Of a stretch of 64,000 nt of DNA, positions 8,265-16,346 are shown one piece after another. Below the pieces are notes generated by a model. It was not told where the DNA came from. It made no database searches and saw only the letters and a program-made list of their open reading frames with translations. The position numbers were made by a program, and so were the translations under genes. Within the stretch, counting starts at the first letter, position 1, and every line of letters starts with the position of its first letter. Source of the stretch: Chryseobacterium sp. OSA05B (GTDB lineage Bacteria; Bacteroidota; Bacteroidia; Flavobacteriales; Weeksellaceae); contig NZ_JAHXYH010000001.1 of NCBI RefSeq assembly GCF_019970065.1, positions 1,302,001 to 1,366,000 of the forward strand, written 5' to 3'.

Positions 8265-9110
8265 ATGACACATTCATTTTTAATGATTGGCCAATCCAAT
8301 ATGGCAGGCCGCGGATTTCTGCATGAAGTCTCTCCTATTTATGATGAAAAGATTAAAATGCTGAGAAACGGAAGATGGCAGATGATGGCAGAGCCGATTA
8401 ATTATGACCGTCCTACTTCGGGAATCAGCCTAGCTGCCAGTTTTGCTTCTTCATGGCGTTTATTGCATAATCAGAAAGATGATATCGGATTAATTCCGTG
8501 TGCGGATGGCGGTACAAGTCTGGATGACTGGTCTGTGGAAGGCCCGCTATTTCAAAATGCAGTCCTTCAGGCTAAAGCTGCACAAAAAATAAGCACTTTG
8601 AGTGGCATTCTATGGCATCAGGGAGAGAGTGACAGCAACGGGCAGAAACACCGACTTTATATTGAAAAATTTGCTCTGATTATAAAAACTTTGAGAGCAG
8701 AATTGAACGCTCCGGATCTTCCGCTTATTATTGGGGGATTGGGGGATTTTTTACAGGACGGGATGTATTGTCAGTATTTCAATGAGCATGTTGAAGTGAA
8801 TGCAGCACTGATGCAGTTTGCAAAAGATCATCATCACTGTTATTTTGTGTCTGCTGAAGGTTTGACGGCTAATCCTGACAATATTCATTTCGATGCTGTT
8901 TCCCAGAGAAAATTTGGAGTCAGATATTGTAAAGCATTCCAAGAAAAAAACCATATTTTGGAGGCATTACCAGATGAGGATCAGATCATAGAAACAATCC
9001 ATCAGAAGCCATTGACGAAAAATGAAAAACACGAATGGCTTCAGTATCAATGGGCCATGGGAACTATAACGGCCGGTGAATTTCAGGCTCAGGTCGCAAA
9101 ACTTGGTTGA
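8265..9110 (+). CDS. SASA-domain carbohydrate esterase (sialate O-acetylesterase / acetylxylan esterase-like)
   Basis: The protein has 281 aa with no signal peptide, so it acts in the cytoplasm. GQSNMAG at residues 8-14 is the SGNH block I with the nucleophile Ser. WHQGESD near residue 118 and DNIHFDA near residue 205 complete the SGNH pattern, the last carrying the catalytic His. A C-terminal helical extension of about 50 residues follows the domain. The family removes O-acetyl groups from sugars. It is probably co-transcribed with the TetR gene just upstream. Confidence 0.85.
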   Translation: MTHSFLMIGQSNMAGRGFLHEVSPIYDEKIKMLRNGRWQMMAEPINYDRPTSGISLAASFASSWRLLHNQKDDIGLIPCADGGTSLDDWSVEGPLFQNAVLQAKAAQKISTLSGILWHQGESDSNGQKHRLYIEKFALIIKTLRAELNAPDLPLIIGGLGDFLQDGMYCQYFNEHVEVNAALMQFAKDHHHCYFVSAEGLTANPDNIHFDAVSQRKFGVRYCKAFQEKNHILEALPDEDQIIETIHQKPLTKNEKHEWLQYQWAMGTITAGEFQAQVAKLG

Positions 9111-9112
9111 TG

Positions 9113-9262
9113 CGGGATGCGTGATACGAGGTACGTGTTTAAGAGTCGGAGTGTTTTAGGGTTTGAGAGTTTCGGGATTCGTGTTCCGGGTTTTCTGATG
9201 CCTAAAATTCTACCTCCCTTTCACTTGCGAAGCAAATTCACCATTCACCATTCACAATCTTA
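9113..9262. repeat. Degenerate G/T-rich low-complexity intergenic repeat
   Basis: Bases 9113-9200 consist of drifting copies of short G-rich words (GCGGGATGCGTGATACGAGG, AGGGTTTGAGAGTTTCGGG, TTCCGGGTT). A short tandem TTCACCATTCACCATTCAC lies at 9239-9257. There is no coding potential. The composition differs sharply from the AT-rich surroundings and resembles a decayed minisatellite. Confidence 0.5.
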
Positions 9263-9392
9263 AAAAGCTCAATAGTCTGACGTCCCACCTCTAATATCTG
9301 AAATCTTCACTCTTATTCTGAAAAAACAAAATTCAATGAGTATTTTATTTATTTTTATGTCACCTAAATCATTCAACTAAATATTAATCATC

Positions 9393-9908
9393 ATGAATTT
9401 AAAAACATTAATCAATCACAGTGTTCAGTACAATAATTGGGTAGTCAATAAGTACATTGACTGGCTATCAACCAAGTCCGATGAACAGCTTAATCAGGAA
9501 GTTATTTCAAGCTTTCCGACGATCTTAACCACCTTACACCACATTTGGCAGACGCAGCAATACTGGTGGGGTTATATTGCAGAAAACGGTGATTTCGATT
9601 TTGCTGAAATTTCTGCTGCCAACACTAAGGAAGAGATTTTCAACGGGATCAAAAACAATTCTCACAAGCTGGTAGATTACGTGGAAAGTTTATCCGAAGA
9701 AGATTTAACGAAAAACGTAAAAATTGAATCTCCGTGGTTTCAGTGTGACTTTTCCAAGTATGAGTATATTCAGCATGTGATTGTTCACGGAGCTTATCAC
9801 AGGGGACAGATCGTAACGATGGGCCGAAACGTCGGGATCACAGATGCACCTATGACGGATTATAATTTCTGGAATGTCTATAAAAGTTCGGAAGTAGAGC
9901 AAAATTAA
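9393..9908 (+). CDS. DinB-family protein (four-helix metal-binding fold)
   Basis: The protein has 171 aa. Features of the DinB/YfiT fold are HSVQYNNWVVNKYIDWL at the start, LTTLHHIWQTQQYWW near residue 47 with a metal-ligand His, and IVHGAYHRGQIVTMGR near residue 130 with the two C-terminal His ligands. Members are damage-inducible or thiol-transferase-like enzymes, and most are uncharacterised. This is unrelated to the polymerase IV called dinB further down. Confidence 0.88.
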   Translation: MNLKTLINHSVQYNNWVVNKYIDWLSTKSDEQLNQEVISSFPTILTTLHHIWQTQQYWWGYIAENGDFDFAEISAANTKEEIFNGIKNNSHKLVDYVESLSEEDLTKNVKIESPWFQCDFSKYEYIQHVIVHGAYHRGQIVTMGRNVGITDAPMTDYNFWNVYKSSEVEQN

Positions 9909-9948
9909 GAAACTAAAGAGGCTTAAAACTTAACTTAGCAATTCATTA

Positions 9949-10509
9949 ATGATAAAAAAAATATTTATACTTTCGGCCGTCTATGCATTTTTAATTACAG
10001 CCGTCACTTTGACCCTATCACAAAAAGGGGACGGTTACCTGATTGCAATTGTTATTCTAAGCCTCATTTTTGCCTTTTTGGTGATTCGTATCATTTATAA
10101 AAAAAACATTTCCGGGTTTAAAAAAGAAAATAATAAGATAAATTATACTCAGTCAGGGACTCAAAATTTAAATAAAATTTCAACACAACCATTTCTGTTC
10201 GGACTTGAGAAGAATATCATTTCCGATCAGGAATTTTATTTTGATCATGAGCATTTTTACGCCGTTAACAGCCATCAGCAGACGGCAAAATTTAATTTAA
10301 AGGATATCAGCGAAATCAGTAAGACCTCCATTCAAATTAATAACAGCCGGATCTGGCAGGTGAAAATTAATAATAATGGCGAAGAAATTGTCTTCAAATT
10401 CGCGCATAACTACACTATCTGGAATAAAAATTTTCTTGAATTTTACCGCAAGATTGAAAAGCTAAATCCTTCTGCCATACAATCAAAATGGAGCATTTGG
10501 ACGATGTAA
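9949..10509 (+). CDS. Hypothetical membrane protein with cytoplasmic C-terminal domain
   Basis: The protein has 186 aa. Two adjacent TM helices (about residues 4-22 and 27-48) are followed by a soluble domain. That domain has a beta-rich pattern (FYFDHEHFYAVNSHQ, ISEISKTSIQINNSRIWQVK) resembling a PH-like or YcxB-like sensor domain. The family is not certain. It starts 40 bp after the DinB-like gene. Confidence 0.6.
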   Translation: MIKKIFILSAVYAFLITAVTLTLSQKGDGYLIAIVILSLIFAFLVIRIIYKKNISGFKKENNKINYTQSGTQNLNKISTQPFLFGLEKNIISDQEFYFDHEHFYAVNSHQQTAKFNLKDISEISKTSIQINNSRIWQVKINNNGEEIVFKFAHNYTIWNKNFLEFYRKIEKLNPSAIQSKWSIWTM

Positions 10510-10597
10510 AAATCAATCTTCCCATGATGTATCCGTAGTTTTTTTTAGATGATCCAAAAAATAAAAGTCATTCCTACTTTCTAAAAAACATGATATT

Positions 10598-11014
10598 ATG
10601 AGCTCTAGTCCTATTCACGAAACTCCTATCTATTACCACGGCACCAAAGCGGATCTCAAAACCGGTGACCTCATCGAAATTGGGTTCAGTTCCAACTATG
10701 GTACAAAAAGAAAAGCGAAATATATTTACCTTTCGGCTACGCTGGAAGCGGCAACATGGGGTGCAGAGCTGGCTTTCGGGGATGGAAAAGAAAGAATCTA
10801 TATCGTAGAACCAACGGGTCCTATTGAAGATGATCCCAATTTAACAGACAAAAAATTTCCGGGAAATCCTACAAAGTCTTACCGTTCTCTACACCCGTTT
10901 AAGGTAGTTGGGGAAGTTACAGACTGGCAGGGCCATTCACCGGAGCAGCTGAAAACGATGAAAGATCATCTTGAAAAACTGAAACAGCAAGGCATTGAAG
11001 CTATTGAGGACTAA
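10598..11014 (+). CDS. arr: Rifamycin ADP-ribosyltransferase (Arr-type)
   Basis: The protein has 138 aa, the usual size for Arr. The match to known Arr proteins is strong across the whole length: YYHGTKADLKTGDLIEIG with the active-site His, then YIYLSATLEAATWGAELA, RIYIVEPTGPIEDDPNLTDK, FPGNPTKSYRS and VVGEVTDWQGH. Arr transfers ADP-ribose from NAD+ to a hydroxyl of rifamycins and inactivates them. No mobile element is nearby, so this looks like a resident chromosomal copy. Actual resistance cannot be read from sequence alone. The TPR gene follows 16 bp downstream. Confidence 0.93.
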   Translation: MSSSPIHETPIYYHGTKADLKTGDLIEIGFSSNYGTKRKAKYIYLSATLEAATWGAELAFGDGKERIYIVEPTGPIEDDPNLTDKKFPGNPTKSYRSLHPFKVVGEVTDWQGHSPEQLKTMKDHLEKLKQQGIEAIED

Positions 11015-11030
11015 AAAAACAACTGAAAAG

Positions 11031-11525
11031 ATGACAGAATCTGAACTTTGGGAAAAGGAATTAAAAACCATATGGGATCGTTTGGGAACCATTTCCAACG
11101 GTGAATTTATTGATCAGATACAAAAACATACGGACAAAATCTCTGGTGATCAGCCTAATGCCCTTGCAGATTTCGAAAGGGCCTGCGCATACGACTCAAC
11201 CGGCTTTGAAAAAAATGCGGAGCCGCTTTACAGATCTGCTTTAGAAGCCGGTCTCACCGGATTACGGCGAAGAAGAGCCCGGATTCAACTGGCAAGCACG
11301 CTGCGGAATAATGGCAAAATCCAGGAAAGCATCGAGATTCTGAGGGAAGAAAAGGAAAACTATTCTGATGAACTGGATGATGCCGTACATGCTTTTCTGG
11401 CGCTTTCACTTTCATCGCTCGGTAATGATAAAGAAGCATTGTCTTTGGTTTTGGAATCGCTATCGAAACATTTACCCAGATACAATAAATCTGTACTGAA
11501 TTATTCCCGGGAACTTACCCGATAA
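11031..11525 (+). CDS. Tetratricopeptide-repeat protein
   Basis: The protein has 164 aa from ATG 11031 (MTESELWEKELKTIWDRLGT). The frame is open back into arr, but this ATG lies 16 bp past the arr stop and gives the usual N terminus for the family. TPR-type helices cover about residues 45-155 (AEPLYRSALEAGLTGLRRRR, IQLASTLRNNGKIQESIEIL, FLALSLSSLGNDKEALSLVL). Such small TPR proteins of unknown role are common in Bacteroidetes and Firmicutes. It is probably co-transcribed with arr. Confidence 0.8.
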   Translation: MTESELWEKELKTIWDRLGTISNGEFIDQIQKHTDKISGDQPNALADFERACAYDSTGFEKNAEPLYRSALEAGLTGLRRRRARIQLASTLRNNGKIQESIEILREEKENYSDELDDAVHAFLALSLSSLGNDKEALSLVLESLSKHLPRYNKSVLNYSRELTR

Positions 11526-11607
11526 AAAATCTTTAATCTTTTTTTTAAAAATTGTCCAATATTCAGAATTCAATTGTCATTAAGGTATAACATAAAATTT
11601 ATACACA

Positions 11608-12363
11608 ATGAAAATTACAGTAATCGGCGGTACAGGTCTTATCGGAAGTAAACTTGTCAATAGTCTTCGTCATTTAGGGCATGATGTTTTAGCCGCATCA
11701 CCAAACTCAGGAGTGAATACCCTTACAGGAGAAGGTCTGGACAAAGCACTGGAAAATGTTGACGTTGTAGTAGACGTAGCCAATTCCCCATCTTTTGCAG
11801 ATGACGATGTTATGAATTTCTTTAAAACATCAGGTGAAAATTTAATGACGGCAGAGAAAAAAGCAGGAGTAAAACATCACATAGCCTTATCTGTAGTTGG
11901 AACAGAGAGATTACAGGACAGTGGTTACTTCAGGGCAAAACAGGTACAGGAAGACATTATTAAAAATTCGGGAATTCCTTACAGCATTGTTCATTCGACT
12001 CAGTTTTTTGAATTTGTTGGTGGAATTGTTCATTCAAGTACGGTGAATAATCAAATCCTTGTTTCTCCGGCTCTGATCCAGCCTATTGCATCAGACGATG
12101 TGGTAAAAGAAATGACAGCAGTCACCATCGGCGGGCCAAAGAATACCACAGTAGAAATTGGCGGGCCTGACAAGATCAAATTAGCAGATCTTGTCAAAAA
12201 ATACACCACCATTATGAAAAATTCTGATGAAGTTCTTTCAAATCCTGATGCTACTTATTTTGGAGCACCATTGAATGATTCCACTTTGATACCCCACGCT
12301 GATGCGTGGCTGGGAGAAATTCGTTACGACGAATGGATTTCAAATCCTGCCAATCAACGGTAA
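11608..12363 (+). CDS. SDR / NmrA-like NAD(P)-binding oxidoreductase
   Basis: The protein has 251 aa. A Rossmann motif GGTGLIG lies at residues 7-13 and a SAKQ-like GYFRAKQVQEDIIKNSG near residue 110. It lacks the classical SDR YxxxK and resembles atypical NmrA-type reductases. It probably reduces or senses a small electrophile or quinone. The YCII-domain gene and the sigma factor follow in the same direction, a grouping typical of ECF42 loci. Confidence 0.85.
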   Translation: MKITVIGGTGLIGSKLVNSLRHLGHDVLAASPNSGVNTLTGEGLDKALENVDVVVDVANSPSFADDDVMNFFKTSGENLMTAEKKAGVKHHIALSVVGTERLQDSGYFRAKQVQEDIIKNSGIPYSIVHSTQFFEFVGGIVHSSTVNNQILVSPALIQPIASDDVVKEMTAVTIGGPKNTTVEIGGPDKIKLADLVKKYTTIMKNSDEVLSNPDATYFGAPLNDSTLIPHADAWLGEIRYDEWISNPANQR

Positions 12364-12425
12364 AAATCACCCTTTTTATATTACATTTATACAAGTCAAA
12401 TATATTTTATTTTAAATTTAATATC

Positions 12426-12776
12426 ATGAATGAATTTTTGATTGCGATACACAGAGATATTATTAATAAAGACGCTTCTCCTTCTCCGGAGCAGATGCAG
12501 GCTGCCATTCAACCGTTCCAGGATTGGCTGGGAGGAATTGCGGCACAAAATAAACTGGTTGCTCCTCCAAAGAGATGGGATCTGGGAGGAAGAGTCGTAA
12601 AGAATGATACTGTTACTAACGGGCCTTATGCAGAAATTAAAGAATCAATTGGTGGGATGTTCATCATCAGGGCCAATGATTATGACGAAGCAGTAGAAAT
12701 AGCAAAAGGCTGCCCTATTCTTCAGTGGGGGGCAAGCGTAGAAGTAAGAATGGCCATTCCTCCTGCAACTGAATAA
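12426..12776 (+). CDS. YCII-related (DGPF-type) protein
   Basis: The protein has 116 aa from ATG 12426. The frame extends upstream into the previous gene, but this ATG gives the standard YCII start MNEFLIAIHRD. The family motif DGPF appears as NGPYAEIKESIGG near residue 62. Small ferredoxin-like YCII/DGPF proteins are known partners of ECF42 sigma factors, whose gene begins 14 bp downstream. Its exact role in that regulation is unknown. Confidence 0.85.
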   Translation: MNEFLIAIHRDIINKDASPSPEQMQAAIQPFQDWLGGIAAQNKLVAPPKRWDLGGRVVKNDTVTNGPYAEIKESIGGMFIIRANDYDEAVEIAKGCPILQWGASVEVRMAIPPATE

Positions 12777-12790
12777 CCTCACTAAAGCAA

Positions 12791-14041
12791 ATGGGCGAAC
12801 AGTCATTACTCCCCAACTTATTCCGAACAGAGTACAGGAAAATTGTTTCCGTACTCTGTTCTACATTTGGTATCGATCATATCGAAATTGCCGAGGATAT
12901 TGTGAGTGATACTTTCCTCACTGCCACAGAATCCTGGAGTATCAGCGGAACTCCCGAAAACCCGACAGCATGGCTTTATACGGTGGCTAAAAATAAGTCT
13001 AAGAATTATTTTAAACGGGATTCCCTGTTTTATCAAAAAATTTCAACTGAAATAAAATATTCTTATTCTGAATATGAAGAATTTGAAATCGACCTTTCTC
13101 AGAAAAACATTGTAGACAGTCAGCTTGCTATGATGTTTACGGTTTGTAATCCTTCTATTTCCAAAGATTCTCAAATATCTTTAGCCCTAAATTTACTCTG
13201 TGGTTTCGGAACTCAGGAAATTGCCGATGCATTTCTCATCAGTAAAGAGGTCGTCTACAAAAGACTGCAACGTGCCAAGGAAAAATTAAAGAAACAAAAG
13301 ATAAAAATAGAACAACCTTCCGTACTCCAGATCAATACAAATTTAGATACGGTGCTTACCACTTTGTATCTCTTATTTTCAGAAGGCTATTATTCCACTT
13401 CCACCAATACAGTTCTCAGACAGGATTTATGCTACGAAGCCATTCGTCTTACTTCAACTCTCACCGAAAATAAAGCGACCAATACACCTACTGCCAATGC
13501 TTTACTGTCATTGATGTATTTTCACTCTTCAAGATTTAATGCAAGATTCAACGAGCAAGGAGAAAGTATTTTGTATGAGGATCAGGATGATACACTTTGG
13601 AATAACGACCTGATTGAAGAAGGAATTAAGCACCTGAATCAGAGTGCATCAGGCCATTTCTTGACCAAGTTTCATCTGGAAGCCGCTATCGCATACTGGC
13701 ATACCAGAAAAAGGGATACTGATGAAAAGTGGGAAAACATTCTTCAGTTATACAATCAGCTTTTACAGATTGAATATTCTCCTATCGCTGCGCTCAACCG
13801 TACTTTTGCCTTTGCGAAAGTGAGAGGAAAATCTTCAGCCATTCCTGAAGCTGAAAAGCTGAATCTTCCGGACAATCCTTTTTATTACTCACTCCTTGGA
13901 CATCTTTACCAGGAAATTGATTACCTGAAATCAAAACAAAATTTTGAAGAAGCATTACGCCTTTCGAATTCCAACCCAGTATCCCACACTTTAAAAAAGT
14001 ACATTCGTATACTTGAGGAAAAAATTAATACCAGTAAATAA
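12791..14041 (+). CDS. ECF42-type RNA polymerase sigma factor with long C-terminal domain
   Basis: The protein has 416 aa, far longer than a simple ECF sigma. Region 2 is in residues 10-80 (ITEIAEDIV-like stretch IEIAEDIVSDTFLTA, then PTAWLYTVAKNKSKNYFKRD). Region 4 is at about 120-172 (CGFGTQEIADAFLISKEVVY, KRLQRAKEKLKKQK). The remaining 240 residues form a helical TPR-like domain (ALLSLMYFHSSRFNARF, SPIAALNRTFAFAKVRG). This architecture and the adjacent DGPF gene define the ECF42 group, in which the C-terminal domain replaces a membrane anti-sigma factor. Confidence 0.9.
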   Translation: MGEQSLLPNLFRTEYRKIVSVLCSTFGIDHIEIAEDIVSDTFLTATESWSISGTPENPTAWLYTVAKNKSKNYFKRDSLFYQKISTEIKYSYSEYEEFEIDLSQKNIVDSQLAMMFTVCNPSISKDSQISLALNLLCGFGTQEIADAFLISKEVVYKRLQRAKEKLKKQKIKIEQPSVLQINTNLDTVLTTLYLLFSEGYYSTSTNTVLRQDLCYEAIRLTSTLTENKATNTPTANALLSLMYFHSSRFNARFNEQGESILYEDQDDTLWNNDLIEEGIKHLNQSASGHFLTKFHLEAAIAYWHTRKRDTDEKWENILQLYNQLLQIEYSPIAALNRTFAFAKVRGKSSAIPEAEKLNLPDNPFYYSLLGHLYQEIDYLKSKQNFEEALRLSNSNPVSHTLKKYIRILEEKINTSK

Positions 14042-14078
14042 GTATTTATCGAATGATTAAAAATGATGAGCAATAGTA

Positions 14079-14110
14079 ACTTCCAACCTCCCGCTTCCAG
14101 CTTCCAGCAC
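14079..14110. repeat. CTTCC-rich dispersed repeat, copy 1
   Basis: The stretch ACTTCCAACCTCCCGCTTCC and the following AGCTTCCAGC resemble the pyrimidine-rich sequence at 55514-55541 and the reverse complement of 55401-55428. It lies in the gap between the sigma factor gene and the lipoprotein gene and is non-coding. Confidence 0.45.
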
Positions 14111-14212
14111 TGAATCAAGATTAAATTAATCCATACCAAAGCTAACCCCATTCTATTTCTTTTCGTAATTTAACACTCCGGAAAAAATTCCGTCACACCA
14201 AAATATCACATT

Positions 14213-14971
14213 ATGAGAACTTCTGGTTATATCAAGTTGAAGCTTTCTATCCTGCTCTGCTGCTTATACTTCCTGTTCAATTCCTGTTCAGGACCGCAAC
14301 CGGCATCAAAGATTACAGACATTTCTGATCTGAAAGCGGAGATCAGCATTTACCAAAAGCTTACTGATGAGAATGACAACAGTATTTCTGTAGTCCTCCG
14401 TGATAAGAACGGTAAAATGTTTGGCAGTGACTCTGTGGGTATATGGGTGAATGGCAAAAAAGCAGAATACAAAATTGTACAGCAGCTATATTACAACAAA
14501 AACCATCTGTACCATGCTGAAAAAATAGCCCCGGAACATAATCAATACGATCTTCAAATTCAACTGGCCAACGGTAAAAAGTTTTTTCTGGGCAGAGTTC
14601 CTTCCCTGAAATTAAGCAGTGCCAGAAATATTATTTATGAAGAAGAAAACTCTTTGAACAAGGATTTTTCTATTCACTGGTCCGGCCTTCATGATGTCAA
14701 TATGCTTTACTTATCTAAAAGTGTTAAAGTAGAGACCAAAGAGAAAAATAATATCGAAACGTTTATGCAACAGCCGGGAGATACCATCAGGATCGGTCCG
14801 GCAGGAAATTACACGCTAAAAAAAGAAGAATTCTTCAAACCTGGTGAAACGTTGGATATCCTTGGGTTTGAATTCACCGCTGAAAAAACCGGAACCGTCA
14901 ATCCGCAGCTGTTAAAAGGAAGCAGCATCATGATCAGTGGAAACCATGACGAGCATGCGAACTTCAAATAA
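14213..14971 (+). CDS. Hypothetical lipoprotein
   Basis: The protein has 252 aa. The N terminus has a signal sequence ending LYFLFNSCSGPQ, with Cys25 as a lipidation site after an N-S pair, a slightly relaxed lipobox. The mature part is beta-rich, with Ig-like strands (ISVVLRDKNGKMFGSDSVGI, YDLQIQLANGKKFFLG). It should be anchored in the outer or inner membrane facing the periplasm. I recognise no family. Confidence 0.72.
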   Translation: MRTSGYIKLKLSILLCCLYFLFNSCSGPQPASKITDISDLKAEISIYQKLTDENDNSISVVLRDKNGKMFGSDSVGIWVNGKKAEYKIVQQLYYNKNHLYHAEKIAPEHNQYDLQIQLANGKKFFLGRVPSLKLSSARNIIYEEENSLNKDFSIHWSGLHDVNMLYLSKSVKVETKEKNNIETFMQQPGDTIRIGPAGNYTLKKEEFFKPGETLDILGFEFTAEKTGTVNPQLLKGSSIMISGNHDEHANFK

Positions 14972-15040
14972 AAAGAAACTTTATTTTTAAGACAGGATAT
15001 TCCGTACAGAATATCTCAAACTTTATTTTAATCATCAATT

Positions 15041-16285
15041 ATGCAAAACACTACAATCCAGGAAGAATGGTTCTCAAAAGGAGAACGATATGCTACAGAA
15101 ATTAATGAAATGGTTGATTTCGGTGAAAAGAACGGCTGGGAAAACTGGAAAGGCGAAGAACCTGAAGACAAGAGATCAAATCTTGCGGAAAGCGTTTTCA
15201 ACCTGCTTAAAACAGCCAATCAGAACGGAGATGTTGAAAACTTCAGAGCGAGTTTTCCTCCAGCTCACACTCCCATCATTCCTTTACTGGAAAACAGGTC
15301 ACAAAGTATTGAACAGCTTCATTTTATTTCCGGTGAAAAGATCGTTTTCATGACCGGAACTTCTTATGAAAAAAGACAGGCTTATTTGTTGGATCATGGC
15401 CAGGTGACTCAACTTGACGAGAATATTCAGGCCATCGGAAAATCTAAACAGGATGATATTTTTGCCATTGCGACTCCCGGTAAAATATCTTTGTATAAAG
15501 GCTGGGAAGGAGAACTCATCAATGAATTCGAATTGGCCCAAACCGCAGAACTGGGAATTACAGAACTGATTCCGTTCAATGACGGAAGTAAAGTTCTTCT
15601 GGTCACATCATTCGGAATCTACCTGATCTCGCCAAAAGAAGAAAAACTAATTCATCCCCTCAATGAAGATGACGAGGAAGAATGGACCCCGGACATTGAT
15701 ATGGAAAATGCCACCCTTTCCAATGACAATTCTTACATTGTGGTGGGAGATCAAAGCTATGATCACAGGATTTTAGATCCGGAAGGCAATACTTTGGGTT
15801 CAATCGGGGCCCAGTCCTCATATCCGCATTTTTGTCTGTTTGCTAAAGATGACAGTCAGCTGATCACGAATTCCTGTCATTTCTACAACGGGATCACCAT
15901 AGGCATCAATTCCGATCAGTATGTAGGGGCTGATATCGAAGCGTATACTGAAAGTGATGATTATACCATTATCGACGAAGAAATGAGAGTATATGCAGGT
16001 ACAGCTACAAAAGAGTACTACATTCTGGGCGATGCTTACGGATACATCAAAGCATTTGACAAAGAGGGAAATCGTTTATGGAGATATTTCTTAGGTTCCA
16101 CGATCTCAGGAATCACTCTTTCGGACGATGAAAAAACACTTTGGGTGGCTGCCCATTCCGGGGTTTTACACCAATTAAAACTGGAAAAAGGCAAAAGAGA
16201 TACTCACACCATCGGCAACGGAAATCATTATGAAGAGTTCAGGCTGCTGATCTGGAAAGACGAGCCACAGATCTGGAAATGGTAA
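15041..16285 (+). CDS. Cytoplasmic beta-propeller-like protein of unknown function
   Basis: The protein has 414 aa with no signal peptide. The first 85 residues are helical. The rest has repeating four-strand blades of WD40/PQQ type (EKIVFMTGTSYEKRQAYLLD, SYIVVGDQSYDHRILDPEGN, YYILGDAYGYIKAFDKEGN, TLWVAAHSGVLHQLKLEKG). No catalytic motif is visible. It may be a scaffold or sensor protein. A strong bidirectional terminator separates it from the convergent gene. Confidence 0.7.
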   Translation: MQNTTIQEEWFSKGERYATEINEMVDFGEKNGWENWKGEEPEDKRSNLAESVFNLLKTANQNGDVENFRASFPPAHTPIIPLLENRSQSIEQLHFISGEKIVFMTGTSYEKRQAYLLDHGQVTQLDENIQAIGKSKQDDIFAIATPGKISLYKGWEGELINEFELAQTAELGITELIPFNDGSKVLLVTSFGIYLISPKEEKLIHPLNEDDEEEWTPDIDMENATLSNDNSYIVVGDQSYDHRILDPEGNTLGSIGAQSSYPHFCLFAKDDSQLITNSCHFYNGITIGINSDQYVGADIEAYTESDDYTIIDEEMRVYAGTATKEYYILGDAYGYIKAFDKEGNRLWRYFLGSTISGITLSDDEKTLWVAAHSGVLHQLKLEKGKRDTHTIGNGNHYEEFRLLIWKDEPQIWKW

Positions 16286-16300
16286 AATTTTAAAAAACAA

Positions 16301-16336
16301 AGAAGACTTCCGTACAAACAGAAGTCTTCTTTTTTA
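16301..16336. terminator. Bidirectional terminator
   Basis: A perfect 10-bp stem AGAAGACTTC (16301-16310) / GAAGTCTTCT (16321-16330) is flanked by an A run upstream and a T run downstream. It serves both the propeller gene and the convergent T9SS gene. Confidence 0.85.
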
Positions 16337-16346
16337 TTAATTTTTT

